A stretch of 64,000 nucleotides of DNA from Emydura subglobosa (lineage: Eukaryota > Chordata > Testudines > Chelidae), in assembly GCA_007922225.1 (NCBI GenBank), contig ML679954.1, positions 23,085,003 to 23,149,002 on the forward strand, given 5' to 3'. Shown in pieces: positions 46,146 to 58,707 of the stretch. Both the position numbers and the translations under genes were made by a program. Every line of letters begins with the position of its first letter. Positions within the stretch are counted from its first letter, which is position 1. A model generated the notes under the pieces. That model had not been told where the DNA came from, searched no databases, and saw only the letters and a list, made by a program, of their open reading frames with translations.

Positions 46146-46549
46146 GTTTGCATGAGAAACTCTTTCATGACAAGGGAGTTTCATGAATACATCCAAGGCA
46201 GACTATGGCTCAGTTATCAAAGAATATTATATTATACAATAGAACCAAATTTTATGTACCACAAAGTGAACTGTCTATAACAAAAAAAGAAGCAAGTTGA
46301 TCACGAAAGAGTTCACCCCTACAATATAGTTTCTGGTTTATGAACCGCTATATGCTACATGGAGAATGCATCTTCTCTACACTAAAACTAAAACAGAAAT
46401 ACAGCCAACAGAAAAAATGTGCTTCAGACACTTCGGGATGCTAGTACTATTTGTGCAATGTCATATAGGGCTAGTTCCATTGGTGCAAAGCAGCCTTAAA
46501 GTTGGTTTAGTCAGCTACATAGGGATATGCCCATTGTAGGGGAATCTCT
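46146..46549. other. No gene seen
   Basis: Nothing recognised. Confidence 0.5.
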
Positions 46550-47500
46550 GAGTAATTATAACAGGGTTGGCCACCTTCCAGGTGCCCCTTTGTGGCCTGG
46601 TGTGGCTCTGTAGTGCCCTCTCTGATTCCCCTACTTGTTCCTCAGCAAACTCCAAAACGTTTTCACAATTCCAAAAATAACCATTCTTGGGGTCTGGATT
46701 TATTAACATAACATTTTGAAACAAACAGTCTCTTCCACCCAGCCTTAATCAGTGCACAGCCCCTTGTCCCTGAGGTATTTTCTCTTCCACAATTCTTTAA
46801 GCCTTTAGAGAAGATGCAAGGCCTGGCTTGCTTTCTTTGACATTCCTCAAAAAGGAAAACAAAACTTTCAGCTGTGTCTTTCTACCCAGCTGTAACTCCC
46901 TTTCTCAGGGACCTCTGCATGGCAGCTTGTATCAGTCGATTACCTTCTGAAAACTAAAGGTTTAATTGAGAGAGGAGCCTAGTAGTCTGCTAGGTCAACT
47001 AGCTAATTCTCTCAACCGGCTGATTCACTCAGATTCTCAGTGATTCTTGCTTACATTGTTGATTAAATGAAGTGTTACTCAGCATCAATTATCATAAATT
47101 GTATTAAAACTATAAATAAAGGAAAATTAAAATTAAGAAAATATATTATTAAACCTAAACTAACATAAAACAATGCAAAGAAAATCATGGTCAAAACAAT
47201 TAGCAGTAATATTAGATTGGCATCAGACACATAATCAATTCTTATAAATCTTAATAGGGAATTTAAGGAGGTGACTCTTCACTTCGTTAGAAACCCCATG
47301 TAAGGAATTTCACCCAAATCAATCAAATCTATAGCTTGGAAGTGTTTGAATAGTTTGACATGTTTGTCCAAAGGACAAATGCTTCTTGACTTTCCCTTCC
47401 CTTTTCCAAGTATCTGGTCTTTACTCATTCTGCCTTGTAGTATCGCCTTCCTGGGCTTTAGATGAATCAGGTGAGAAGTATGCCTTGAACCCAACAATGT
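46550..47500 (-). mobile_element. Possible antisense LTR
   Basis: GCCACCTTCCAGGTGCC near the left, CTAACTCC/CCCTTTCTCAGGGACC, then an A-rich tract with many TTAAAAT/AATAAAG blocks (47100-47260) and GGGCTTTAGATGAATCAGG. The general layout is like the LTR at 26640-27770, but no ends or coding were found. Confidence 0.35.
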
Positions 47501-50500
47501 GGCCCAACCAAATCAAAGTGAGGCAATCTTTAAAATAGCAATAGTCTGGAAAATTCCTGTTTAGGATGATTATTTACTTCAAATATCTGTTGTTACATAT
47601 TGCATGCTTTGGTTAAGTGATCCTCGCAAAGTATAAACATATAAGAGTAATTAGACTAGTTTTGAGGAAGTTGAGACAGCTTTCACTCTCTTGATAAAAT
47701 GGTCATGGGTAACATCTGTCCCTAACTTGTAAAATACCTGGTCCATAAAAATACCTGATTAAAAAAGATCCTACCAAACATCCAGTTACTCAACCATGCA
47801 TTCGTTAGCCATACATAAAATAAGTTGACATGTTGTCAGATGTGCATACTGTCACTGTTAGAATTGGGACAAGGGTTAACACAGTTATCTTTTTTTAAAT
47901 TTTCCACTCAAAAGCCAAAATTTGCTTTAAAGATTATTACAGTCAATGCCATTTAGAATAAAATAATGTTTATCCTAAACTTGTATTCTCAGACACCCTT
48001 TCTCTCACAACCCCCTCCTATCATTTAACACCTTCCTTTGCTGACCTTTCTTCTTTCTTCTTCTCTGACCTAGCTGCTCCCTGGAGGTTTTACAGTTTCA
48101 TGAAATAGTATGTTTAAATAAATAATAATAAAGCTTAAATGGGTTGAATTATTCTGATTCCATTTTTAAAAAATAGTCAAAGAAGAGACTAGAGATTAAG
48201 GTTCCTCATTGTCATATAATTCCCACTGGGAGCCTCTGAGTATGAGTGGTTACTGCAAATAAAGCGGTTTCATGAGGATAAGATAAGCAGCTCAACTCTG
48301 TGGCTTGAAAGAATCTAGTGATACTTACTCTTGTAGAGGAACCTGATTCTGTAGCTGATTTTTAGGGATTGCCTTTTTAGATGGCTTACCTGTTCTTTCT
48401 CCTGTTTTTTCCATGTGAAATGTTCTAGATCACATATATTATGGTGGTAGATCTCTCTCTTTTTTAAAAAACTTGTTTCATGTTGCCACCGTGACTCTCA
48501 ATTTCTGATCATTCCATAAGTCAATTATACATCACCACCTATAATCTCCATATAATCAGTGTTTAATTGACATTTTATTGTTGTCATTTATTTCAATTGC
48601 AGGATAGAATGTCATTTAAACAGCAATTATTTTTCCAGTACTTTATACAACCAAGTAGCTTTGCAATGCAGCCTGCATTAAGATGAGTTCATTTGTAAGA
48701 GAGGGTGCTGATCAGGGATGGAATGTTCGTAAAATAATGTGACTAGCACAGGGCAACACAGTGGAATCTGGTTTATCATTTGAAGTAAATTTAAATGCTG
48801 CTGAAAGTCCTCTGATAGACTAGCCCCGTTTATTCAAAGAGCATGTACAGCATGGAAATTTGCTGTACAAATTTGCCCACACTGCTGTGCCAATATGCTT
48901 CAACCCTCACCTAAAGGGAACATTGGACCCATTTGATCCCTTCTCTTTCTGCTGAAACCATTAATAAGGGTGCCAGTTATAATGATGGTTTTTGTCATGT
49001 AGACACTTGCCCACTAGGAACTCAATTGAGACAAGCAACACATTTCACATGGGCCAGCAAATGGCTATCAGAAGGTGATGACTTTTGGCAAATAGGGTTG
49101 AATTAACAGAATGAAGTGATCATTAGGAGCTATCCCACTGTGTTAGCAGCAATGCTTTGTTCTTTCCTATGGTTTTCCCTAATTAAGTTCTCATTTCATG
49201 CATGGAGAAGAAAGTCCAGTTTATGGAGGTGTATCAGGTCATGAGCGTGCTAAAGAACATTTTAAAATTAATGATTTTATTCAGTGACTGCAGCAACGTG
49301 GGGAGAGTAGGAAAGAGTTTATATCCAGAAGTTATAAACTGAAGTTTATATCCAGACCATGAACCTGCGTGGATGGGAGGAAAGTGGAATTGCCAAAGGC
49401 AATGGCATGGGGAGGAAATAAGAAGGGATTGATTTTTGCCATGGTGAATTTTCTTTGGCTTAGCAGACATTTAATCACTAAAAACCCCAGGAGGTGGAAT
49501 ATCCTGGAATTAAAAGGAATAGTTCAAATTGCACAGAATATATGGACCAAATTGTAAATGTAATGGATGCATCCAGGAAAAAGCAAGTGAACCTACTGCA
49601 CTTACAGAAACTTGCATCTGTGTACATCCAAGCTGTCATTTGTGTGTGTGCCAATCAGATAACTGTACAGGCAAATGTGGGTTTTGTTTGGGTTTGTTGT
49701 TTGTGTGTGGAATTTTGAGGGCATCCCCCAGTTGAGCCCATATTTGAGAAGTGAGTGTCATACTCTTAAAGTGGGTAGTATTTTTATGCCACTTTAGTGT
49801 TTTAGCTTTTAATGCCTACAACAAGAAAAGCCTGCTAAATGGTTGATACAATTGGACTTTCAGTGAACAGTTTCTGATGGTAATTCCCTCTCATATATAT
49901 TGGTGTACATGACTAGAATATCCTGGCACTTCAACCCGTCTTTTTCATATTCTGGCTTTGTTAACTGAATCTGCTGCGATTTTGACAATCAAATGAACAA
50001 TTTTCTCATAAGTTACTCGGGGAAGATCACTGTTTTATCAATACCAGAAACAGTTGGTTGAGTTTCAAATACCTTTCAAAGCTGGTTATTTGATCACAGT
50101 CTCCCAGGCAGCTTTGGGTATTGTTTATGTGTGACTCTGGCACCCAGGGGATTGTTAGCAATGGGACGTATAATACTGAATAATTTCACTACTCATTAAT
50201 GGTAAAATCCTGTATAGCTGGGCTGGGCACTGAGCTGATGTGCCAAGGAGCAAAGGGAAATCAATTTTTACACCTGGTCATAGATCCACTGTCAGGGTGA
50301 ACTGATGGATGTAGCCTTACGCAGCTGCCCCTCTGAGAAAGAGGATGGAAAGGGACAAAACCAACCCAATAGCTGATCTTTCCATGGCCTGCAGCTGCCC
50401 TGCCTCACTCTGCCTTTGCACTGCTGAACAGGGGGCGTTTTCACACCTAAATATTGCCCCACCCTGTACATTAGAACCACTGATTCCACTCTCAGAGAGG

Positions 50501-51840
50501 TAGGCCAATATTTGCCCCTAAGGGCTAAAGCCTCTACCCGTGTCTCTTCACTGTACTAGCTGTAGCAGACATCCTCTGCTAAAGGGTTCTTGCTGAAGAA
50601 CAAGCAAATTGCTTCCAAAATCAGTGCTTATTTCCTACAGAAGTGCATGTGCTATCAAGCAAACAACAAAGCTTCAGCCCCAGCCCAAAGATCATGCTAT
50701 GTTGGAATGTGGTGTATGAGACAGCGTATTAGCCAGGAATCTTTCAAATTATATTGAATGCTATGGAAAGATCTGCCATTGTGCTCGTAGGAATGGAAAA
50801 GGCTCCTCCTGACAGCTGATATAGTACATGCTGTATATAACACAAACTTACCATCTTCTTAGAGAAGTGCCATATTGGTAATCCAAGGAACAATATTAAA
50901 ACAAAACGTCACCCGCCTATGCTTTCTGCCTAAGTTTATCTGTTGCTAAGACTTCTTATGGGACCTCCTCTGTCTCAGTCCCTAGTTCCCTCAGCCTCAG
51001 GGGACACTTAAAGGACTCTTTATATCCTGGTTGGAACTAACACAATCCACTTGCCAGAATGAATCAACAGTGAACACTCTGCAACTTTCTCTTAGGTTCT
51101 AACATCTACTTTAGGATAAGTCAAAAGAGAAGTCCTTTATCCCTAAGCAGTTTCTCACATCCTGCATTTATAGTTTCCCACATCCACTTCTCCAGCCTTC
51201 CCATTCTCACCAACCCCCTTTTACTCCGAAGGCTTGCTGGGTACTAGATAATTAAGTAAAGTTTAAAAAAGGCAACACATTACTATTCTGAATGACTTTA
51301 AGGATAGGCAATATCTAAAGGTACCGCTCTAAGGTCTGTCTAAGGTGGATTTACTCTGAGGAGTTTTTATGGACTGGAGGCAGCAGAGATTCGTAGCACT
51401 TCTCACATGAAGTGCTGCCATGTTGCTCTGGAGTGTACAGACCAGTAGATTTAGATGTTTTAAAAAGGAGAATGGAAAAAAAGATCTACACATTTGAGTA
51501 CAATAGATATGGTAATGTTTGCAAAAACTAATTATCTTCAACATGTGTGTGCCCTAAAGATAAGTCATAAAAAGGAGCAAAGTCTACATAATACAATTAC
51601 AGGGGAATAAGTATGCTACACAAATATATTATGTTTATATTTATTTATATAAGCTGCACAGTGGGAATCAGTTTTCCATTTATGATGCCTCTAAGGCTAT
51701 AGCTGTGCAGGATTTTATCTGGTGCCTGACAAACTGCTTCAGTGCTATTCTGGATATCTCCTAAACTTGAGCTTTAAGCAATTGCAAGTCTGAGATTTAT
51801 GGACTCTGAAGAGTAAACCACAAAAACAACAAGAAGAGCC
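47501..51840. other. No gene seen
   Basis: Mostly unique-looking AT-rich DNA. A short tandem repeat of AGTTTATATCCAGA lies at about 49317-49358. Overlapping short frames at 49369-49735 lack motifs and splice context. Confidence 0.55.
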
Positions 51841-51970
51841 ACCAAGGATGAGGAGGTCTAGTTTGCTGGTTAAAGAACCGAAGTTACAAGTTTGAATCTG
51901 ACTCAGCATTGATAGTGCTTGACTTATTGCTATTTGGTTGAATAAATTGGTGGTATATCAGTCCCATTTA
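51841..51970 (+). repeat. Possible tRNA-derived SINE
   Basis: TCTAGTTTGCTGG (51857-51869) resembles a Pol III A box and GTTTGAATCTGACTC (51890-51904) a B box. The spacing is a little short for a tRNA. The following GGTTGAATAAATTGGTGG may be the body end. Weak. Confidence 0.3.
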
Positions 51971-53237
51971 TAGCCCACAGGTGTTCATATCACATAACCA
52001 CTATCCAAATTGGCAGTAAGTGCCAAGCTAGCTGGCAATCTCAGCAAATAGGTTAATAATGATTATTTTTTATGATAACTTCTATAGTGCCAAATGGTGC
52101 AGGCAGTTAAGGGTCAAATAGGCATGGAAACTAGGATTTTTCTCACTCCTCTATCCAGAGACACTTTCCGGTCTGGCTCCTTTGCCCTCAGAGAACATGG
52201 ATGCCTCAACTTGGTCATATTGTGAGTTTCTTGGACCAGAGTTTTGAAGCCTCCTTAACGGGCGATTTCTCAACTCATCTGTCCTCAACAAGGCAGACTT
52301 AAAATACATTTAAAAAATTGAGAAAAATATTCCAATATATACACAAAAGCTGCTGTTATATGTTCATTAAAACTACTTATCAAGATTTTCTTGACACTTA
52401 GCCAGATTTTAAAATCCCGGTGAGATTTAGAAGCTATCTATAATAGCATCAGCCAGTTTTGCAGTTATCTAAACACATTCCCACATGCAACTTCAAGAAG
52501 CATTTAGTGAAAAAATGTCTGAACCAACTTTTTCAGTCCCCTCCCCCCCCAATTTTGCCTTTGTTCTTAGGGCAACAGTGGAATGTTTCAGCTTAAAGAG
52601 AATTTGACTGATAAAGTTAGGAGAAACTGAAGGAGGGTGGTTGAACTGATACCTGAACTAAACCTTATCTTATGGGCAGTACCCCTGCTTACTGTTTGAA
52701 AGAAGCAGAAAGCACTTTCCTTCATGTACTCAAGTCTGAGAGTTTTAAGAGTCCTTGATACTATAATGTAAATTGAGACTTAGCCAGGATCTTCTTCCTT
52801 CCTGACTTGTATACAGCAATGGCCCTTGTGCTATACCAGTGTGCCTGAAGACCAAGCACTTGCTACGCTGTTTGGCAATCTTTGAGGTATATTTGGGCAT
52901 GGATTTTTCTACTATGCTGTGACTAGAACAGAGATTATACCGATCTTTGTTTGATATGGGGAGAAAAATGTAGATAGCGCACCAAATCAGCGTTGCCAGT
53001 GGTAAGCCTTTTCCTTTAACACTCAAGTTGTAGAACATTTTCCAACATTATGTTTGTTTACTGGTGGATGCATAAGATTCTAGCCTTTGTGGGTACTTCT
53101 GATAACAGATGCTAACAAATTGTTTTGCCATAACATGTGGAAATATTGCAATTTAAGGGCCAGGTTCTTCTTCCATTGTACTCAGTGGGAGTAAGATCAG
53201 GGCCCAAAGCAATGTTTCTAAAAATGACAACTCCAAG
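51971..53237. other. No gene seen; mini-MITE
   Basis: 53156-53206 is a small palindrome (GGGCCAGGTTCTTCTTC against GTAAGATCAGGGCCC). The 97-codon minus frame at 52745-53038 has no recognised domain. Confidence 0.5.
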
Positions 53238-54027
53238 CAGTGGCTCTCAAACTTTTTGTATTGGTGACCCCTTTCACACAGCAAGCCTCTGAGTGCTACC
53301 CAGTGCCCCCTCAGGTGCCCCTAACCATTGTCCTGGCCCCAGCGGGCTCCCCACTCCCCCTTCATGTTGGTCCTCGTGGACTCCCCACTCCCTCTTTGTC
53401 CATAACCCCTGCAGTCCCCCTCTTCATCCCTCACCCCTGCATTGTGCCCCCATTGCTGCTAACCCCTGCATCTCCCTTCCTGCACCCACCTGGGGAAATT
53501 GACCTGCATGCACAGAGCAACTGGTATTGCTGCTCACTCCCAGCCCCTTGAATGTTGCTCCTCTACCCACTCCTAGGGGACTGTGACGGGGGAGCGAGGA
53601 GCAACATCAGGGCTCCCTGCATCCAGGTCACTTTCCCCACATGGGCTGCGTAGAGGGAGGGCAGAGAGCAGCAGCTCCTGATGCTCATCTCACAGCACAG
53701 CTCAGGTGGGGAAAATGACCTGGATGCAGGGAGCCCTGGCATTGCTCCTCGCTCCCCCCACTCTCAGCCCCTTAAAGGGTGTGGAGAAAATTTGGGGGGT
53801 GGGTGAGCAGTATCTGTGTGTCACCACTTGCCTCCCTCACCCCATGTTTGTCCGCTGGGAGGAAGCAGGGAGACTCTCAGTCCCACGCCAGGTCAGGGCT
53901 CAGAGCTCCACGGTTGACGGCACTCCAAGCTCACAGCCAAGTGCCTGGCCAGGATTGGGGCTCACAAGTCACACATAACCACATTGCGACCCCCTTAGGG
54001 TTATGTCTCCCAGTTTGAGAACCAATG
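53238..54027 (+). mobile_element. GC-rich hAT-like non-autonomous element
   Basis: The left end CAGTGGCTCTCAAACTTTTT and right end CAGTTTGAGAACCAATG form a hAT-type inverted repeat (CAKTGGYTCTCAAACT). Inner GGTGACCCCTTTCACAC and GCGACCCCCTTAGGG also face each other. Flanks ACTCCAAG and ACTGTCAG match at 5 of 8. The GC- and C-rich interior explains the long proline-rich plus-strand frames. No transposase. Confidence 0.75.
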
Positions 54028-56080
54028 ACTGTCAGTAACATTTGCCTTAGTATGTCCCATATGAAACGGCTGCATTTAGATTAGATTAATTGCTCTCTTT
54101 ATGATGCATTATGGAGAAAGAGGGCTTACTTAGCCTTCTCCTGAAGCTCAGTCAATGGTCACGACCAGAGGAAGTTTTAGACATGTCAGACCAAAGCATG
54201 CTTCACAAGGAAGTTTAATCACAAGTGGCAGAGTTTGGGACTTTATGTCCTGGAGGTACCTAGAGAATCCACTTTGCTGGGCTATCTTTAATTACAGTTA
54301 CTTGCATATGAATAGTTAGTTAGTTGAGATTCAGAGAGATCCTTAATGTTATGGTGATTATTGCTCAAATGCAAAAGGTTAAATTTCTCGCCAAACGTTG
54401 GGGGACAAGAAGGCATTTGTCTCCAGGGCATGTTGTCAGGAATCTGTTTTGTTTTATTTATTTGTCCTCACTGAACATGTATGTTTACTTCGTGTGATTC
54501 CTTTCTTGTGATGAAAAGAGGATGCAAACTGATGTACTTCCATATTTTCCCTTTTCTGTTGTTCATGTGCAACATTCTGGCTCAACAACCACTTAGAGAC
54601 CACAACCAGGCACAACTCAGATCACCTGGAATTCAAGGATGGAACTGGTCGAAATTGTTACATCTTTATGTCTAATCATAATCCCCCAAACAAGCTTGAA
54701 ATTTGAAGAAAAGTAACACCAAAAGGTGTTACATTTCAATTATTGTCAGAGTTTTAAAATAAAATTTCATTTGAAATCTTCTTTACTGAAATTTTCATTT
54801 TGTAGACTTCTGGTGAACTCAAAAAAAAAAAAAAAAGGCAATCATCACTGAAATCCTTCTCATTACTAATATTTCATCAGACTGTCTTCCTGGATCAAAA
54901 AGAGCAGAACGCTGGAATGTAGTTTTGCAGAAGGGTAGGAGCAAGATAAGTTGGAAATGTTATGTGGGGAAGCTTGACCTGTACAGTTCCCTATTGCACT
55001 GTGCATGGCCCAAGGAATATTAACTGCTACTTGCCCTTCTCTTTCACAAGTACTGAATGTCCCCTTTAGAAGAAAAAAAATTAGAAAGCTATTTAAAGAA
55101 ATACCAATTTCATTTTAGAAATATATATGTCAGAGCAGATAATAAAATACCTGTATCAGCAAAGGGTCACTTCCAAACACATTTCCCACTATCTGAATGA
55201 CAAAGAGCCAGTTTGTCATGTAGCTTCCATACATTTTCAGCTCTTTAGCAGCATTTGAAGGAAAGCAAACCATTATGAGCTTTAGTTCAGCTGGTGATTT
55301 TATAATCAGATTTCTTTCAGAGACAGAAGAGCATGATGTATGGTTATCTATCTAAAATTAGTTTACATAGGAAGGAAAAGTTGATTTTCCCCCACCCCCA
55401 ATATAACAGCTTGCTACCAGTGTGCTGACATAGAATTTAAAGAATATATGCAAACATTTTCTGTCCACTACGAGGGCATCTTTATAATTTTCCCTTTATA
55501 ATATTATATTTCTTTTTGGTATATAAACACAAAGCTCACTCTCTCTATGTAGAGTGGGGTATAAAATATGCTTGTGTTGGAATAACTGTCAGGGCATTAG
55601 GAATAATAAAATAGTTCACATTATTTTTGCTTGGTTGTACAGCATCTATTTTACTTCAATAAAATCTTCTGCGCATCCAAATTAACAGAATATTTTGGGC
55701 CTGCTTCTGCAATCTGCACACGTGTAAATCTGCTGTGAACTAGAATGGGAGTTTTGCCTGAGTGATAATATTTTTTCAGTTAAACTAAAGCTTTTGTCCA
55801 CACTATCTGTGATTACAAGTTCAGTGCAGGTGAAGAACATCACTAAGCTTGTTACCTGTGCTGGGAGGGACATTTTTCTTCCCTTGCACAAAAAAAAAAA
55901 AAAAGGATGAACACATTTTTTTCATTGTTGTCCATTTTTCTTCATAATTTTTTCATTTTTCACCCGAAAATTGAAAACCCAAATATTTTTTCATTTTTAG
56001 CATCAAAACAAACCTGAAAATTGTGATGTTTTGATGAAAAACAGAAAAGAGAACTTTTGTTCCTTGAGTGGGTATAATCA
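54028..56080. other. No gene seen
   Basis: A-runs at 54821-54836 and 55888-55904. An AT-rich TTTTTC/GAAAAA repeat at 55908-56042, similar to 32773-33000. Mini-MITE scrap GGGCCTGCTTCTGCAATCTG at 55696-55770. Confidence 0.5.
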
Positions 56081-56479
56081 TATATTTTCCTTAGGTGCAT
56101 GTGCACCCAATGTGCTGGAGCCAGAGAACTGTGCCTTGCAGTACACACACAGGAGGTGCTCATGCTTTGTCACCTTAGCCCCTCTCTTCCTCCCTTCTTG
56201 TAAGGCAGCGGAACTACTCCTGGAAAGGCCACAGATCCCAGAGGAGAAGGACCTTCAGTTCTGCATTTTAACTACCCAACTGGCTCATCGCGCCTCCCCT
56301 TCAGCATCCAGCAAATGCCCATTTTGACTTGTGTGTCCAGGACCTCTCTTTATCCTTCTCCCCTGCTTTGGGACAGGTGGATTCATTTTTACAGTGCTTG
56401 TGACTAGTTTACCACTGACTAAGCACCATCAGATTAGGTAATACAGTTCCTCCTCCCCACCCCATTACCCTATCCCTCT

Positions 56480-58145
56480 TCAGGGATTCCTCTCACAAGA
56501 CATTGCTCCTCAAACAGATTCTCTTTCTACTGGGTTTGGCGGGCTGTAGAGGAGGTCCCCCTGCAGCATCAGGGACAGGGACTCTATTCCCAATGTTTCC
56601 TCTCAAGGGAGGATGAAACCTATCCTCAACCTCTGTGATCTCAACAAATATATCAGATATGAGAGATTCCATGTGGTCAGACCTGCAACTGTCCTCTGAG
56701 CTTAAATCACAACAACTGGTTTGTCCTGGACCTTCAGGATGCTTATTTCCACATAGTTTCTCCAGTTTGTTGTGGAGAACCATCACCACCAGTACATCAT
56801 ACTGCCTTTTGGCCTGTCTTCCACTCTCCGGGTCTTTACCAAATGCATGGTTGTGGTAACTACATACCTCATGAAGAAAAGAGTTCATATCTTCCCATAT
56901 CTGGACGATTGGTTAGTGAGGGGCAGGTCTAGAGAGGAAGTTATCTGGCGTGTCCAGTTCACACTATGCCTACTCAATTGTCTAGGTCTCATCCTAAACA
57001 ATGAAAAGTCTTTGTTGGTGCCAACTCAAAAAATCAAGTTCATTGGGGCCCTGATGGACTCTACAAGTTCGAGAGTGTTTCTGCTGACTGAGCGATTCCA
57101 GGCAATTCATCTTCTATGTCTGGAGCTGCAGTCTCAACCAGTCCGAGTATGCCTGAGGTTTTGCATGAACACAGGTAGTTGATTATGCCAAACTATGCCT
57201 ACGCCCTCTTCAAATGTGGCCGAAGTTGGTCTATCAACTGAATTTTCATCCACTGGACAGACTAGTCCAACTTCTTCCACTGATCCTGGACTCCTTACAC
57301 GGGTGGACAATTCATGACAATGTGTGCCAGGCCATTCCCTTTGCTCGATCTCCATTGACCAGGCCTATTATCACTGATGCCTCTTTAGCAGGTTGGGGAG
57401 CGCATCTGGGATTGCTGAAAGTTCAAGGCCTGTTGTTGGAAGAGGAAGCGTCTCTGCATATCATTGTCCTGAATCTTTGTGCCATCTACAATGCCTGTTG
57501 GATCTTTTAAGATCACACTCGGGACTCAGCTGTTCGCATATTCACTGACAATACCACCACAATGTTCAGACAGGGAGCACACTCTAACATGTTGTGTTAG
57601 GAGGTGATCAGGATCTGGTAGTTTTGCATTGGGGAGAACATTGCCCTAATGGCCAATTGCTTACTTGGGATCCAGAGTCACCTGGAGGATCACCTTAGCA
57701 GAAATGTCTCTCTGAACCATGAATGGTCCTTGAAGTCCAGCATCCTGCAGTCCAGTTTTGAATTTTTGGGTGTCCCAAAAATCAACCTATTTGCCCCAAG
57801 AAACAAGAAGAAATTCTGGTTGTTTTGCTCTTGAGGGGTCTCAGTCCAGCTCCTTGACCAATGCTTTTCACCTGAGATGAGAATCGGCACACCTATATGT
57901 TTTTCCTCCAATTCTGATCATTCTCAAATTGATCATTCTCAAATTGATCATTCTCAAATTGAAATTGGACCAGGCCAAGCTCATTCTCATTGCTCCAGCA
58001 TGGCCAAGACCCAGTATTGGTTCTCCAACCTTTTTGCATTATCCATTTGGCCTCTCATATCCCTTCCTCTTCATCCCGATTTCCTGATTCAGTATCACGG
58101 TCAGGTTTTGCATCCAGCACTCACTCCCTGCATCTCACAGCATTG
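56480..58145 (+). pseudogene. DIRS-type retrotransposon RT/RNase H relic
   Basis: Plus-strand frames give, in order, VLDLQDAYFH (about 56727-56756), ILPFGLSSTLRVFTKCM (56796-56846) and the catalytic YLDDW (56898-56912), then NCLGLILNNEKSLLVPTQKI and KFIGALMDS. Next come the RNase H-like PIITDASLAGWGAHLGLLKV (57364-57423) and FTDNTTTMFRQGAHSNM (about 57543-57590), and the DHLSRN / EWSLKSSILQ block (57676-57750). YLDDW together with the FGLSSAPRVFTK and TDAS.GWGAHL blocks is typical of DIRS elements. Frameshifts and stops break it. A tyrosine recombinase was not found, since later LTR-like sequence follows. Confidence 0.85.
57916..57960 (+). repeat. Three perfect 15-bp tandem units inside DIRS relic
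   Basis: GATCATTCTCAAATT occurs three times without a mismatch, keeping a multiple of three and encoding a repeated DHSQI. It sits where DIRS relatives have a single copy. Confidence 0.95.
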
Positions 58146-58153
58146 ATGCTGGT

Positions 58154-58707
58154 GTGACAGAGTCAGGCCAGATGGTTATAGAAGTGTGGTGGAAGGCAGG
58201 ATAAGCAGATCTCTTTTCTCTTGGTAGCTCAACAGTGGTTACTCCAGGTTAATTAGGACACCTGGGGCCAATCAAGGACCTGCCTAGAACCTGTTAAAAG
58301 CCTCCCCTCCAGCCAGAAAGGTGTGGGCAATAGGAGCTGTGGGAGTAAGGCGACTGCTGGAGAACTGGACAGTACAGGTGCTGACAAGAACCAGGAGTGT
58401 GTTACCCAGGGTTCCTTAACCCAGTAACTTTTAGTCTCTGAGAGTCAGTATCAGCCATACACCAAGGAAACACAGTCCATCCACCTGCTATATGGTTAGC
58501 AAAAGATGACTCAGAACCAAATGCTTATGTCTTAAAAGCTTTACATCTGGTGCCCAGCAATCCCCCCTCTGAATTACGTTCACTACTGTCTCCAATTATC
58601 AGCCTTAAACAACAAAATACAATAGGTAATTAAAGTACCCCAAAAGTCAGGGCATTTGATGGTTACTCCTACATGTCTGAGGCAGTCTTCAGGTGATTCT
58701 GTCACAG
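58154..58707 (+). mobile_element. Element with TGTGACAGA inverted ends
   Basis: It begins TGTGACAGAGTCAGGCCAG and ends GTGATTCTGTCACA, an inverted terminal pair. The first 280 bp match a turtle LTR-like family I know by that start (GGACACCTGGGGCCAATCAA, CTGTTAAAAGCC). The flanks GATGCTGG and GATTCTGA match at 6 of 8, a possible duplication. The right half (ACCAAGGAAACACAGTCC, CAAATGCTTATGTCTTAAAAG) also looks like LTR sequence, so two elements may be fused. Confidence 0.5.

Noticed and set aside
46561..46620. hAT end at CAGGGTTGGCCACC
   Set aside because: No matching inverted end or duplication found within 1 kb.
51841..51910. tRNA gene
   Set aside because: Only weak A- and B-box likeness with short spacing; no cloverleaf can be drawn. 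Kept only as a possible SINE.
53240..54018. Proline-rich plus-strand frames
   Set aside because: They lie wholly inside the C-rich hAT-like element and result from base composition.
56493..56888. 131-codon minus-strand frame
   Set aside because: Shadow of the plus-strand DIRS reverse transcriptase relic.
57904..57965. Short direct repeats considered as a CRISPR-like array
   Set aside because: Units are adjacent with no spacers, and the setting is a vertebrate retroelement.
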